A stretch of 64,000 nucleotides of DNA, taken from assembly GCA_025463305.1 (NCBI GenBank), contig JAOBWK010000097.1:1-64000 (forward strand), given 5' to 3'. This document shows, in pieces, positions 1 to 9,427 of the stretch; positions within the stretch are counted from its first letter, which is position 1; each line of letters begins with the position of its first letter. Under the pieces are notes generated by a model that saw only the letters and a list, made by a program, of their open reading frames with translations, made no database searches and was not told the DNA's origin. The position numbers and the translations under genes were made by a program. The DNA is from Ilumatobacteraceae bacterium (lineage in GTDB: Bacteria > Actinomycetota > Acidimicrobiia > Acidimicrobiales > Ilumatobacteraceae).

Positions 1-1110
1 CCATCCGAGCGGCCCGGACAGGCGCAACCCGATCGGGAGCTCGGCGACGGCGTCGTGGCGGCCGATGGTGGCCATCGAACCCTTGTCGCGGTACCGGAAC
101 GACTTCGTCGCCTGCCCGCACAGGCGCCGGCCGATCTGGCAGGCAACGTGGTGGCCGCCCTGGATCGCCGGCTGGGCGACCTGTGGGAGCGGCTTCTGCG
201 CGTCGGCTGCGATGTCGCCGATCGCGAACACCTCCGGATGACCGGGCACCGAGAGGTCGGCGGCAACCACGATCCGGCCGCGAGTCAGTGGCACACGGAG
301 CATCTCCGCCAGCGGGTTCGCCCGAACGCCGGCCGCCCACACGACGGTGTCGGCCTCGATCCGGCGCCCGTCGGCGAGCACGACGGCCGACGGGTCGATC
401 TCGCGGACACCGACACCGGTCAGCACCTCGACGCCGCGCGCCGTCAGGGTGTCGCGGGCACGTGTGCTGCTGGCCGTCTTGAACGTGCCGAGCAGCCGAT
501 CCGCGGCCTCGACGAGCACCACCCGAGCCGTGCCGACGTCGAGCTGGGGGAAGTCCTTGGCCAGCACATGACCGAACAGCTCCATCAGGCCACCGGCCAT
601 CTCGACGCCCGTCGGACCGCCGCCACAGACGACGACGCTGAGCGCGCCCGGCCGGACGGACGTGGGATCCGCTCCCGCCGCCTCGAACTTGCCGAGCACG
701 TGGTTGCGCAACGCGACCGCGTCCTCCACCGACTTCAACGGGAACGCATGCTGGTCCACGCCGGGCACCCCGAACGAGTTGCTGACCGCTCCGGCAGCCA
801 CGACCAACGTGTCGTAGGTGATCGGCGGACCGGCGCTCAGGACGACCGTGCGCGAGGCGAGGTCGATCGCAGTGACGCGCGCCATCCGGAACGCGACGTT
901 GCGCTGGCGGCGGAAGATCCCGCGCACCGCGTAGGCGATGTCGTCGCTGCCGAGGCCCGCCGTGGCGACCTGGTACAGCAGCGGCTGGAACGTGTGGAAG
1001 TTGTTGGCATCGACGACCGTGATGTCGACATCGACGTGTCGCAAGCCGCGGACCACGGCGAGCCCGCCGAAGCCGGCACCGATCACGACGACCCGATGCC
1101 GTTGCTCCAT
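1..1110 (-). CDS. Type II NADH dehydrogenase-like FAD oxidoreductase (3' end cut by window)
   Basis: Starts at the ATG at 1110 and stays open to base 1, so 370 residues are visible and the C-terminus is missing. A Rossmann GAGFGG at residues 11-16 (FAD), the FQPLLYQVAT signature at 41-50 and a second GGGPTG at 163-168 (NADH) are the order found in monotopic NDH-2 enzymes, which pass electrons from NADH to menaquinone without pumping protons. A late GDI-type FAD motif is present in the visible C-terminal part. It is divergent from the winged-helix gene at 1142 with only 31 bp between starts, so the two share a promoter region. Family-level call is strong; NDH-2 versus a related pyridine nucleotide-disulphide oxidoreductase cannot be separated without the C-terminal membrane anchor. 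Confidence 0.85.
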   Translation of the reverse strand, partial: MEQRHRVVVIGAGFGGLAVVRGLRHVDVDITVVDANNFHTFQPLLYQVATAGLGSDDIAYAVRGIFRRQRNVAFRMARVTAIDLASRTVVLSAGPPITYDTLVVAAGAVSNSFGVPGVDQHAFPLKSVEDAVALRNHVLGKFEAAGADPTSVRPGALSVVVCGGGPTGVEMAGGLMELFGHVLAKDFPQLDVGTARVVLVEAADRLLGTFKTASSTRARDTLTARGVEVLTGVGVREIDPSAVVLADGRRIEADTVVWAAGVRANPLAEMLRVPLTRGRIVVAADLSVPGHPEVFAIGDIAADAQKPLPQVAQPAIQGGHHVACQIGRRLCGQATKSFRYRDKGSMATIGRHDAVAELPIGLRLSGPLGW

Positions 1111-1141
1111 GCGCTCAGGATAGGTCGGTAGCCTGCTGGCC

Positions 1142-1732
1142 ATGTCCGAAGACGATGTGGCCGAGCTCGCGATCCGCAGGTACCTCCAGTGGTTGAGCGA
1201 CCCCGCCAGCATCGTCGACACCGAAGCCATCGACGCCGCCGAGGCCGTCGTCCGCGACACCACCGACGTGATCGCCAAGCTCAAGGCGCTGAGCCGGGTC
1301 GAGCAGTTGCGCTCCGGTGACAGCACTGCCGTGCGCGCAGCCTTCCTCGACCACGCCAAAGCCTGGGGCGACGCGAACCAGATCAGCCCGGCGTCGTGGA
1401 TCCGTCTCGGCGTACCACCCGAGGTCCTGCGCGAAGCAGGAGTCACCGGCAACCGCGCGACGGTCCGCCCGTCGGCGCCGCGGCCGGCCGGCAGCACCCC
1501 ACGCCCGAAGGCAGCCGGCGTCTCGATCGGCCAGATCTCCGCGCACGTCGCCACGCTCACCGAGCCGTTCGTGCTGACCGATCTCGCCGATTCGGTCGGC
1601 GGCAGCCCGATGACCGTGCGCAAGGCGGTCGAGCAACTCGTCGCCGACCGCAAGGTCCGTCGACTGGGCCCGGACCCGACGCACAACGGCCGCGGGCGCG
1701 CCCCGATCCGCTACCAGACCATCACCGGGTGA
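1142..1732 (+). CDS. Hypothetical protein with C-terminal winged-helix-like domain
   Basis: 196 residues from ATG 1142. The N-terminal half (about 1-105) is predicted helical and acidic, with no recognised motif. A Pro/Arg/Ala linker (about 106-127) leads to a C-terminal part (about 128-196) that reads like a winged helix: a helix containing TDLADSVGGSPMTVRKAVEQL followed by a short basic wing with RRLGP. This suggests DNA binding, perhaps as a local regulator of the divergent NADH dehydrogenase gene 31 bp away. That role is inference from position. No named family was recognised for the N-terminal half. Confidence 0.7.
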   Translation: MSEDDVAELAIRRYLQWLSDPASIVDTEAIDAAEAVVRDTTDVIAKLKALSRVEQLRSGDSTAVRAAFLDHAKAWGDANQISPASWIRLGVPPEVLREAGVTGNRATVRPSAPRPAGSTPRPKAAGVSIGQISAHVATLTEPFVLTDLADSVGGSPMTVRKAVEQLVADRKVRRLGPDPTHNGRGRAPIRYQTITG

Positions 1733-1753
1733 GGCCGGCGCTCGTGCGATGAG

Positions 1754-2773
<1,020 letters not shown>

Positions 2774-2876
2774 GCGGGCCACGCTACGGGCCTCTGGCGA
2801 GTCGAGTCGCGTGCCGAGCGAACGGTTGCGGACGGGCGCCTCGCCGGCACCGTCAGAGGTGCGCGAAGGTACGTGC

Positions 2877-3662
2877 ATGTCCAGCGCAGTGCCCTCACGC
2901 GAGCTCGAAGGTCGGCGGATCCTGGTCGTCGGCGCGTCGTCGGGGATCGGTCGCCACCTCGGTCTGCTCGCCGCCAGCCACGGCGCGACCGTCGCGTTCG
3001 CAGCCCGTCGTGCCAGCCTCGTCCAGGAGGCTGCGCTCGAAGCGGGCCAGCACAGCATCGGCCTCGTCCTCGACGTGCGCGACCCTGCGTCGTGTGAGCA
3101 AGCGGTGGCCGAGGTCGTCGACGCGTTCGGCGGGCTGGACGACATCGTCTACTCGACTGCGGTCGATCGGCTGGTCCGGCTCGCCGACGCCGACGCCGAC
3201 GTCTGGCGCGACACCTACGAGACGAACGTGATCGGCGCGGCGCTGGTCTGCCGCGCGGCCCTGCCCCACCTCAAGGCGTCGCGTGGGCGCGCCGTGTTCA
3301 TCTCGGCATCGTCGGTCGGCCGGCCGCTGCCGGGGATGAGCGTGTATGCGTCGAGCAAGGCTGCGCTCGAGGAGATGGTGCGCGGTTGGCGCGGCGAGCA
3401 CCCCGACCTCGCCTTCGCCACCGTGCGGGTCGGCTCCGCGCTGGGCACCGGCGTGACGGATCAGTGGGACCGCGAGCTGCTCGTCGAGCTGTCCTCGACG
3501 TGGCAGCAGCTCGGCTACGTGCACGACAACGGACCCGGCGCGCCGATGACGGCCGAGCAGGCGGCCGAGGTCGTGCTGCTCACGTTGACCTCACCGGTGT
3601 GGCTCCGCGAGCTCACGGTCGTGTCCGATCCAGGCCGTTACACGCCGCCGATCAGGCCGTGA
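2877..3662 (+). CDS. SDR family NAD(P)-dependent oxidoreductase
   Basis: 261 residues from ATG 2877. Cofactor motif GASSGIG at 19-25, catalytic Ser in the FISASS segment (about 144-146), and Tyr157-x3-Lys161 in SVYASSK make a complete classical SDR active site. The usual NAG motif is altered (YSTAV near 92-96), so cofactor-side packing may differ. The C-terminus carries a segment for substrate binding and ends in TPPIRP. It probably oxidises or reduces a secondary alcohol or ketone; the substrate cannot be told. It stands alone on the + strand, divergent from the LLM gene. Confidence 0.88.
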   Translation: MSSAVPSRELEGRRILVVGASSGIGRHLGLLAASHGATVAFAARRASLVQEAALEAGQHSIGLVLDVRDPASCEQAVAEVVDAFGGLDDIVYSTAVDRLVRLADADADVWRDTYETNVIGAALVCRAALPHLKASRGRAVFISASSVGRPLPGMSVYASSKAALEEMVRGWRGEHPDLAFATVRVGSALGTGVTDQWDRELLVELSSTWQQLGYVHDNGPGAPMTAEQAAEVVLLTLTSPVWLRELTVVSDPGRYTPPIRP

Positions 3663-3746
3663 GCAGGTGCTCCGCTCGACGTGACGGGCGGGCGTGACGC
3701 ACGCCGCACCGTCCGAGTTGACTCGCCGCGACCGCTCTCGACATCA

Positions 3747-3761
3747 TAGAACCAGAGTCTA
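3747..3761. promoter_or_regulatory. Imperfect palindrome upstream of the DUF35/thiolase operon
   Basis: TAGA (3747-3750) and TCTA (3758-3761) flank a 7-base centre, about 19 bp before the GTG start at 3780, within the 117-bp gap after the SDR. Position suggests an operator for the TetR encoded inside the operon at 7012. Inferred only from symmetry and position. Confidence 0.25.
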
Positions 3762-3779
3762 AATCTGGGGGTACCACCT

Positions 3780-4745
3780 GTGACTGTGACAACCGAAGCG
3801 ACCATTCGCTTCCCCTATCGGCGATCGCTGGGCCCGGTGATGGGCGCGTTCATGACGGCCCTCGCCGATCAGCGCTTCCTCGGCATCCGCAGCGGTGACC
3901 GTGTGATCGTCCCGCCGCACGAGTGGGATCCCGACACCGGCGTGGAACTCGCGGTCGACCTCGTCGAGGTCGGCCCGGCCGGCACGGTGGAGACGTGGTG
4001 CTGGGTCGACAAGCCGACGTCGCAGCACCCGCTCGACCACGCCTTCGCCTGGGCGCTCGTCAAGCTCGATGGGGCCGACACGGCGATCATGCACGCCGTC
4101 GACGCCGGCTCCGCCGATGCGATGAGCACCGGCATGCGCGTCGCTCCGCGCTGGAAGCAGGAACGTCACGGACACATCACCGACCTCGATGCGTTCGTGC
4201 CCGGCGAGACGGCGGAGACCAACGATGGTCCCGCGCTCGACGAGCCCGTGACGATGATGGACTACAACGCCACGATCACGTACACCACGCCCGTGCCCAC
4301 CAACCTCGTGCGCTACGAGCAAGCCACCGGTGAAGGCCGTCTGCTCGGGCTGAAGTGCCCCGGCTGTGGCCGGCTGTACACGCAGGGCAAGGGCTTCTGC
4401 CCGATCGACTGCGTCGAGCTCACCCCTGAGCACGAGATCACGCTTCCCGAGACCGGTGTCATCACCAACTACACGATCATCACGCCCACGCCGTACCCCG
4501 GCCAGACCGAGACCGAGCCGTTCGCTCGCGTCCACGTGCTGCTCGACGGTGCCGAGATCGTCCTCGGCTACCAGGGCATGGTCGACACGCCCAACGAGGA
4601 CGTGCACGTCGGCATGAAGGTCGCTGCGGTGTGGGCATCGCCCGCCGAGCGCGACGAGAACGATCCGATGAGCAACTTCGTCGGTTGGGTCCCTACTGGT
4701 GAGCCGGACGACACCACCCCCGGCCTCGTGAACAGGTTGAACTGA
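3780..4745 (+). CDS. Double OB-fold (DUF35) acyl-CoA-associated protein with one zinc ribbon
   Basis: 321 residues from GTG 3780. The protein reads as two halves. Residues about 1-140 look like an OB-fold/hotdog-like module without cysteine pairs. Residues about 160-310 carry the rubredoxin-like zinc ribbon (Cys193-x2-Cys196 and Cys207-x3-Cys211) followed by an OB-fold (ITNYTIITPTP, then AEIVLGYQG). DUF35 proteins bind acyl-CoA and partner thiolase-fold enzymes, as in ChsH2-Ltp2 of steroid side-chain removal. Here the partner genes follow at once: the next start (4747) is 1 base past the stop. It is probably the CoA-ester binding subunit of a complex with one or both thiolase-like proteins. 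Confidence 0.85.
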   Translation: MTVTTEATIRFPYRRSLGPVMGAFMTALADQRFLGIRSGDRVIVPPHEWDPDTGVELAVDLVEVGPAGTVETWCWVDKPTSQHPLDHAFAWALVKLDGADTAIMHAVDAGSADAMSTGMRVAPRWKQERHGHITDLDAFVPGETAETNDGPALDEPVTMMDYNATITYTTPVPTNLVRYEQATGEGRLLGLKCPGCGRLYTQGKGFCPIDCVELTPEHEITLPETGVITNYTIITPTPYPGQTETEPFARVHVLLDGAEIVLGYQGMVDTPNEDVHVGMKVAAVWASPAERDENDPMSNFVGWVPTGEPDDTTPGLVNRLN

Positions 4746-4746
4746 G

Positions 4747-5823
4747 ATGGCTGCTGACCCACACGAACACGACATCGCGATCATCGGCTGGAGCATCTCC
4801 CCGATGGTGCGCAACATCGAGTACACCGAGGCGCGCATGCTCCTCGACGTCGTCACCGGTGCCGTCAACGACGCGGGCATCACCCGCGACGACGTCGACT
4901 TCACCTGCGCCGGCAGCTGCGACTACGTCGCCGGCCAGGCGTTCTCGTTCGTCCAGAACATCGACGCCGTCGGGGCGTGGCCGCCCAAGCGCGACTCGCA
5001 CGTCGAGATGGACGGCGCCTGGGCGCTGTACGAGGCCTGGCTGCGCCTGCAGATCGGCGACATCGACGTCGCCCTGGCGATGGGCTCGGGCCGGTCGAGC
5101 ACCAGCGATCCCGAGCTCCTGTACTCGATGGAGATGGACCCCTACTACCTCGCCCCGCTCGGCACCGACGCGATCAGCTTCGCGGCGATGCAGGCCCGGG
5201 CGTTGATCGAGTCCGGCAAGGTCACCGAGCGGCAGATGGCCGAGATCGCCGTCCGCACCCGCAAGGCCGGCAAGGACTCGCCGTACTCGCAGGTCACCGG
5301 CGACTTCGACGCCGACGAACTGCTGAAGGCCGACTACATCCGCAACCCGCTGCGCCGCCACGACCTGCCGCCGATCACCGACGGTTCGGCCGCAGTGGTC
5401 ATCGCGACGGCGGCCAAGGCTCGCGAGCTGTGCGAGAACCCGATCTGGATCACGGGCTTCGCGCACTACACCGAGTCGCACTACGTCGGCATGCGCGACC
5501 TGCGCACGTCGCCGTCCACCACGCTCGCCGCCAAGGCCGCGCACATCGAAGACGGTGCGCCGATCGAGGTCGCCGAGATCCAGTCCGCCTTCACTCACGA
5601 AGAGCCGCTGCTCGTCGAGGCCCTCGGCCTCGGCGCCGACGTGCCGATCAACCCATCCGGCGGGCCGCTGTCCGCCAACCCGGTCATGGCGACCGGCCTC
5701 GTGCGCATCGCCGAAGCCGCCGACCAGATCCGCACCAAGGGCAAGCACCGCACGCTCGGTCACTCGACCTCCGGGCCGTGCCTCCAACAGAACCTGGTCT
5801 GCATCCTCGAAGGGGGTAAGTGA
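4747..5823 (+). CDS. Thiolase-fold protein lacking the Cys nucleophile (SCP-x/Ltp-like)
   Basis: 358 residues. Thiolase fold is clear: N-terminal domain with AIIGWSISP, the helix that normally holds the nucleophile at about 85-105 (HVEMDGAWALYEAW), and a C-terminal domain with AFTHEEP and NPSGG. The position of the usual NNNCATG-type cysteine reads VEMDG, so Cys is absent. The usual GHPxGATG histidine box reads ANPVMATG, so His is replaced by Asn. A late Cys remains in the SGPCLQQN segment. The same losses are seen in retro-aldolase members such as Ltp2, which work with a DUF35 partner; a C-C bond cleaving role is therefore an attractive inference. The stop overlaps the next start (TGATG). 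Confidence 0.85.
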   Translation: MAADPHEHDIAIIGWSISPMVRNIEYTEARMLLDVVTGAVNDAGITRDDVDFTCAGSCDYVAGQAFSFVQNIDAVGAWPPKRDSHVEMDGAWALYEAWLRLQIGDIDVALAMGSGRSSTSDPELLYSMEMDPYYLAPLGTDAISFAAMQARALIESGKVTERQMAEIAVRTRKAGKDSPYSQVTGDFDADELLKADYIRNPLRRHDLPPITDGSAAVVIATAAKARELCENPIWITGFAHYTESHYVGMRDLRTSPSTTLAAKAAHIEDGAPIEVAEIQSAFTHEEPLLVEALGLGADVPINPSGGPLSANPVMATGLVRIAEAADQIRTKGKHRTLGHSTSGPCLQQNLVCILEGGK

Positions 5824-6989
5824 TGAGTCACCAACCATGCGCGATCGTCGGCGTCGGCCAGACGCAGCACAAGACCCGTCGTTGGGACGTGTCGCTCGGC
5901 GGCCTCGTCCGCGAGGCCGCCCAGCGCGCCCTCGACGACGCCGAGATGACGTGGAAGGACATCGACGCCGTCGTCGTCGGCAAGGCCCCCGACCTGTTCG
6001 AGGGCGTGATGAAGCCGGAGCTGTACCTCAGCGACGCGCTCGGCGCCACCGGCAAGCCGATGTTCCGGGTCCACACGGCGGGCTCCGTCGGTGGCACCAC
6101 CGGCATCGTCGCCGCCCACCACGTCGAGACCGGCCGCCACAAGCGGGTCCTCGCCGTCGGCTACCAGAAGCAGTCCGAGGGCAACGCCCAGTTCGCGCTG
6201 GGTTCCGGCAAGGGCGCCTCGATCGGCGCCGGCGGCGCGTTCGCGCCGTACATGCGCTCGTACATCGCCCGCTCCGGCGCGCCGCTCGACGTCGGCCCGA
6301 TGGTCGCCGTCAAGGACCGCAAGAACGCGTTGAAGAACCCGTACGCCCACCTCAAGATCGAAGACATCTCGCTCGAGAAGGTCAAGGCCTCCCCGATGAT
6401 GTGGGACCCGGTGCGCTTCCTCGAGTCGTGCCCGTCGTCCGACGGCGCCTGCGCGGTGATCTTCACCGACGAGGAAGGTGGCAAGGCCGCGGCCGCTGCC
6501 GGTCGCAAGCCGGCATGGATCCTCGGCTCCGCGGTGCGCTCCGAGCCCTCGTCGTTCCCGGGCCGCGATCCCGTGGCGCCCGTCGGTGCTGCCGACTGCG
6601 CGATGGACATCTACAAGCAGGCCGGCATCAAGAACCCGCGCAAGGACATCGACTGCGCCGAGCTCTACGTGCCGTTCAGCTGGTACGAGCCGATGTGGCT
6701 CGAGGGTCACCTGATCGCCGAGAAGGGCGAGGGCTGGAAGATGGTCGAGAGCGGCGAGACCGCACTCGACGGTGCGTTCCCGGTGAACATGTCCGGTGGC
6801 GTGCTGTCCTCCAACCCGATCGGTGCCTCCGGTCTGCTGCGATTCGCCGAAGCGGCCAACCAGGTCCGTGGCATGGCCGGCGAGCACCAGGTCGACGGTG
6901 CCAAGGTGGCCATCGCCCAGGCGTACGGCGCGTCGGCGCAGTACTTCGCGATGTGGGCCGTCGGCTCCTCGCTCGATCCGTTCGGCTGA
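5823..6989 (+). CDS. Second thiolase-fold protein, non-canonical active site
   Basis: 388 residues from ATG 5823, which overlaps the previous TGA and has a run of five G 6 bp upstream; GTG 5820 is a possible alternative. N-terminal AIVGVGQTQ is typical of SCP-x type thiolases. The nucleophile loop reads HTAGSVGGTTG at about 84-94 instead of a Cys-containing motif, and the histidine box reads SSNPIGASG with Asn in place of His. It resembles its upstream neighbour in layout, so the two may form a heteromer with the DUF35 protein. Its 3' end is 22 bp before the TetR start. Substrate unknown; the operon's acyl-CoA ligase suggests a carboxylic acid activated to its CoA ester. Confidence 0.87.
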   Translation: MSHQPCAIVGVGQTQHKTRRWDVSLGGLVREAAQRALDDAEMTWKDIDAVVVGKAPDLFEGVMKPELYLSDALGATGKPMFRVHTAGSVGGTTGIVAAHHVETGRHKRVLAVGYQKQSEGNAQFALGSGKGASIGAGGAFAPYMRSYIARSGAPLDVGPMVAVKDRKNALKNPYAHLKIEDISLEKVKASPMMWDPVRFLESCPSSDGACAVIFTDEEGGKAAAAAGRKPAWILGSAVRSEPSSFPGRDPVAPVGAADCAMDIYKQAGIKNPRKDIDCAELYVPFSWYEPMWLEGHLIAEKGEGWKMVESGETALDGAFPVNMSGGVLSSNPIGASGLLRFAEAANQVRGMAGEHQVDGAKVAIAQAYGASAQYFAMWAVGSSLDPFG

Positions 6990-7011
6990 TCGACATGTCG
7001 ACGCCGGCTCC

Positions 7012-7662
7012 ATGACAGCGGCGGTGCAGCGGGCAGCGCCCCCGGCGCTCGCCTCGCTGCCACCCGCGCAGCGCAAGCGCTGGGACGGCATCGTCCGCGC
7101 CGCCCTCGAGATGCTCGAGGCCGGTGAGTACGAGGACATCCAGATGCGCGACGTCGCCAAACGGGCCGGCGTCGCGCTCGGGACGTTGTACCGCTACTTC
7201 GCGTCGAAGGAGCACCTCTACGCCGCGGTCATGCTGCTCTGGGTCGACTCCTACAACCGCGGCGTGCGGCGCAAGCCACTGCCCGCCGCACCGCCCGACG
7301 CCTTGAAGGAGCTGCTCCGCCGTTCCATCGCGGCGTTCGTCGCCAAGCCGCAGTTCCTCCGCGTCGAGCTGGTGATGGAGGGCTCGAACGACATCCACGC
7401 GCGGGAGATCATCAGCGAGTTCTCCCGTGCCTACGCCTCGGCGTACCACACGATCCTCGGCCAGCTCCCGGACAAGGAAGCGGCGCAGATCGAGATCGTG
7501 ATCCAGTGCGTGCTCACCAAGATGCTGCACTCGTTCGCGCTCGACCGGGCCACCGTCGACCGGGTCTACGACGTCGTGCTCGGCACCGTCGACCTGATCT
7601 TCTCACCACCGAACCTCGATACGACCGCCGTCGCACGGCGACAGAAAGCAGCATCCGCATGA
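7012..7662 (+). CDS. TetR family transcriptional regulator
   Basis: 216 residues from ATG 7012. N-terminal HTH at about 35-60 (QMRDVAKRAGVALGTLYRYF, then SKEHLY) is a standard TetR DNA-binding domain. The C-terminal ligand domain (about 75-200) is helical and resembles the KstR-like group that senses acyl-CoA or steroid CoA esters. It sits inside the operon between the thiolase-like and amidohydrolase-like genes and overlaps the next gene by ATGA (7659-7662), so it is co-transcribed with its likely targets and probably autoregulates, perhaps through the palindrome at 3747-3761. Ligand not known. Confidence 0.92.
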   Translation: MTAAVQRAAPPALASLPPAQRKRWDGIVRAALEMLEAGEYEDIQMRDVAKRAGVALGTLYRYFASKEHLYAAVMLLWVDSYNRGVRRKPLPAAPPDALKELLRRSIAAFVAKPQFLRVELVMEGSNDIHAREIISEFSRAYASAYHTILGQLPDKEAAQIEIVIQCVLTKMLHSFALDRATVDRVYDVVLGTVDLIFSPPNLDTTAVARRQKAASA

Positions 7663-8561
7663 TCATCCCAGAGGGTGGCATCGTCGATCTCGGCATCGGC
7701 TTCCCGCACCAGTCCATCGCCGAGAAGAAGGCCACGTACGACTTCTTCCGACCGTTGCTGAAGGACAAGCAGAGCCTCGAGGAGTTCGACTTCCCGGCGC
7801 AGTACATGTTCAAGGACGTGCCCGACATCGTCGCGCCCGACGTCGATCCCGTCGCCTGGGTCGTCGCCAAGATGGACGAGTTCCACATCCAGCAGGCGAT
7901 GACCGGCTTGACGGAGAAGGGCATCCGCGCCAAGCGCGAGCACCCCGACCGCTTCCACCTCTTCGCGCAGGCCAACCCGAACAAGGGCGTCGAGACGTTG
8001 CGGCTGATGGACGCGGCGAAGGCCGAGCACGACATCAAAGGCGTGATGACGTTCCCGTCGGGCATGTTCCCGCAGGTCGCCGTGAACGACAAGAAGATGT
8101 ACCCGATCTACATGAAGTGCGTGGAGCTCGGGCTGCCGATCATGATCAACGGCGGCATCGTCGGCCCGCGCATGCCGTCGTGGCCGCAGCTCGTCGAGCA
8201 CTTCGACGAGGTCTGCTACGACTTCCCCGAGCTGACGATGGTGATGATGCACGGCGGCGAGCCGTGGACCGCGCTCGCCGTGAAGCTGATGCTGAAGTGG
8301 CCCGGGTTGCACTACATGACGAGCGCGTTCGCGCCGAAGCACTACCCGAAGGACATCATCAACTACGCCAACAGCCGCGGCTCGGACAAGATCATGTACT
8401 GCGGCTACTTCCCGGCCGGACTGTCGCTCGAGCGCCAGTTCCGCGACATGCCGAACGTGCCGTTCAACGACAACGTGTGGCCGAAGTTCCTCCGCGAGAA
8501 CGCCATCCGCGTGTTCAAGCTCGACCAACCCAGCAACTCGACGACAGGAGCATCAGCGTGA
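7659..8561 (+). CDS. Amidohydrolase-2 family protein, metal site degenerate (paralogue 1)
   Basis: 300 residues, ATG 7659 overlapping the TetR stop. The fold of amidohydrolase_2 (ACMSD-like TIM barrel) is recognisable from the middle and C-terminal barrel strands: VMMHGGEPW, then HYMTSAFAPKHYP and a final IMYCGYFPAGLSLE segment. In canonical members the barrel starts with an HxH motif and the last strand carries a GSDxPH aspartate. Here the start reads DLGIGFPHQ and the end GYFPAG, so the first His pair and the Asp are missing. It is about 50-60 percent alike to the next gene by eye. It may be a structural or non-metal member of the pathway. Confidence 0.8.
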   Translation: MIIPEGGIVDLGIGFPHQSIAEKKATYDFFRPLLKDKQSLEEFDFPAQYMFKDVPDIVAPDVDPVAWVVAKMDEFHIQQAMTGLTEKGIRAKREHPDRFHLFAQANPNKGVETLRLMDAAKAEHDIKGVMTFPSGMFPQVAVNDKKMYPIYMKCVELGLPIMINGGIVGPRMPSWPQLVEHFDEVCYDFPELTMVMMHGGEPWTALAVKLMLKWPGLHYMTSAFAPKHYPKDIINYANSRGSDKIMYCGYFPAGLSLERQFRDMPNVPFNDNVWPKFLRENAIRVFKLDQPSNSTTGASA

Positions 8562-9427
8562 GCTTCATCAGCGACATCGGGGCGATCGACACGATGATCA
8601 GCTTCCCCCACGACATGAAGGCGACGTACAAGTTCATCACCGATCAGGTGAAGGACAGCCAGAGCAAGGAAGAGTTCGAGTTCCCGGCCGAGTACATGTT
8701 CAAGGACGTGCCCGACAAGCAGTACAAGGACACCAAGGACCCCATCGGCGTGACGCTGCGCGAGATGGACCTGTGGGGCGTCGCCAAGGCGATGATCGGC
8801 GTCGGCGACGAGGCCGGCCTCGGCGAGAAGGCCATCAAGCTGCACCCCGACCGGTTCATCGCGTCGATGAGCGGCGACCCCAACAAGGGCATGGACGGCA
8901 TCCGCGACATCGTCAAGAACTTCGAGCTGCACAACATCCGCTCGGTCGGCCTGTTCCCCGCCGGCACCTTCCCGCAGGTGGCCATCAACGACAAGCTGAT
9001 GTACCCGATCTACGCGAAGTGCGCCGAGCTCGGCATCGCCGTGTTCTGCTGCGCCGGCGTGCCCGGCCCTCGTCTGCGGATGGCGCCCCAGCGCGTCGAG
9101 CTGATCGACGAGGTGATGTACGACTTCCCCGACCTCACGTTCGTGACCCGTCATGGCTGCGAGCCATGGCAGGACCTGGCCGTGAAGCTGATGCTGAAGT
9201 GGCCGAACCTCTACTACTCGACCAGCGCGTTCGCGCCGAAGCACTACCCGAAGGCCATCATCGACTACGCCAACTCGCGTGGCGCCGACAAGATCATCTA
9301 CGCCGGCTACTTCCCGATGGGTCTGTCGCTCGAGCGGATCATGACCGAGATGGAGCAGGTGCCGTTCAAGGCCGAGGTGTGGCCGAAGTTCCTGCGCGAC
9401 AACGCCGCCAAGGTGCTGAAGCTCTGA
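8558..9427 (+). CDS. Amidohydrolase-2 family protein, metal site degenerate (paralogue 2)
   Basis: 289 residues from GTG 8558, overlapping the previous stop (GTGA). It is a tandem paralogue of the preceding protein: matching blocks include EYMFKDVPD, DRFIASMSGDPNKG, FPQVAINDKLMYPIY, RHGCEPW and STSAFAPKHYPK. As in paralogue 1, the N-terminal metal pair is replaced (DTMISFPHD) and the terminal aspartate motif reads YAGYFPMG. Retention of the pair side by side points to a heterodimer or to two successive substrates. The stop overlaps the acyl-CoA ligase start (TGATG at 9425-9429). Confidence 0.8.
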   Translation: MSFISDIGAIDTMISFPHDMKATYKFITDQVKDSQSKEEFEFPAEYMFKDVPDKQYKDTKDPIGVTLREMDLWGVAKAMIGVGDEAGLGEKAIKLHPDRFIASMSGDPNKGMDGIRDIVKNFELHNIRSVGLFPAGTFPQVAINDKLMYPIYAKCAELGIAVFCCAGVPGPRLRMAPQRVELIDEVMYDFPDLTFVTRHGCEPWQDLAVKLMLKWPNLYYSTSAFAPKHYPKAIIDYANSRGADKIIYAGYFPMGLSLERIMTEMEQVPFKAEVWPKFLRDNAAKVLKL

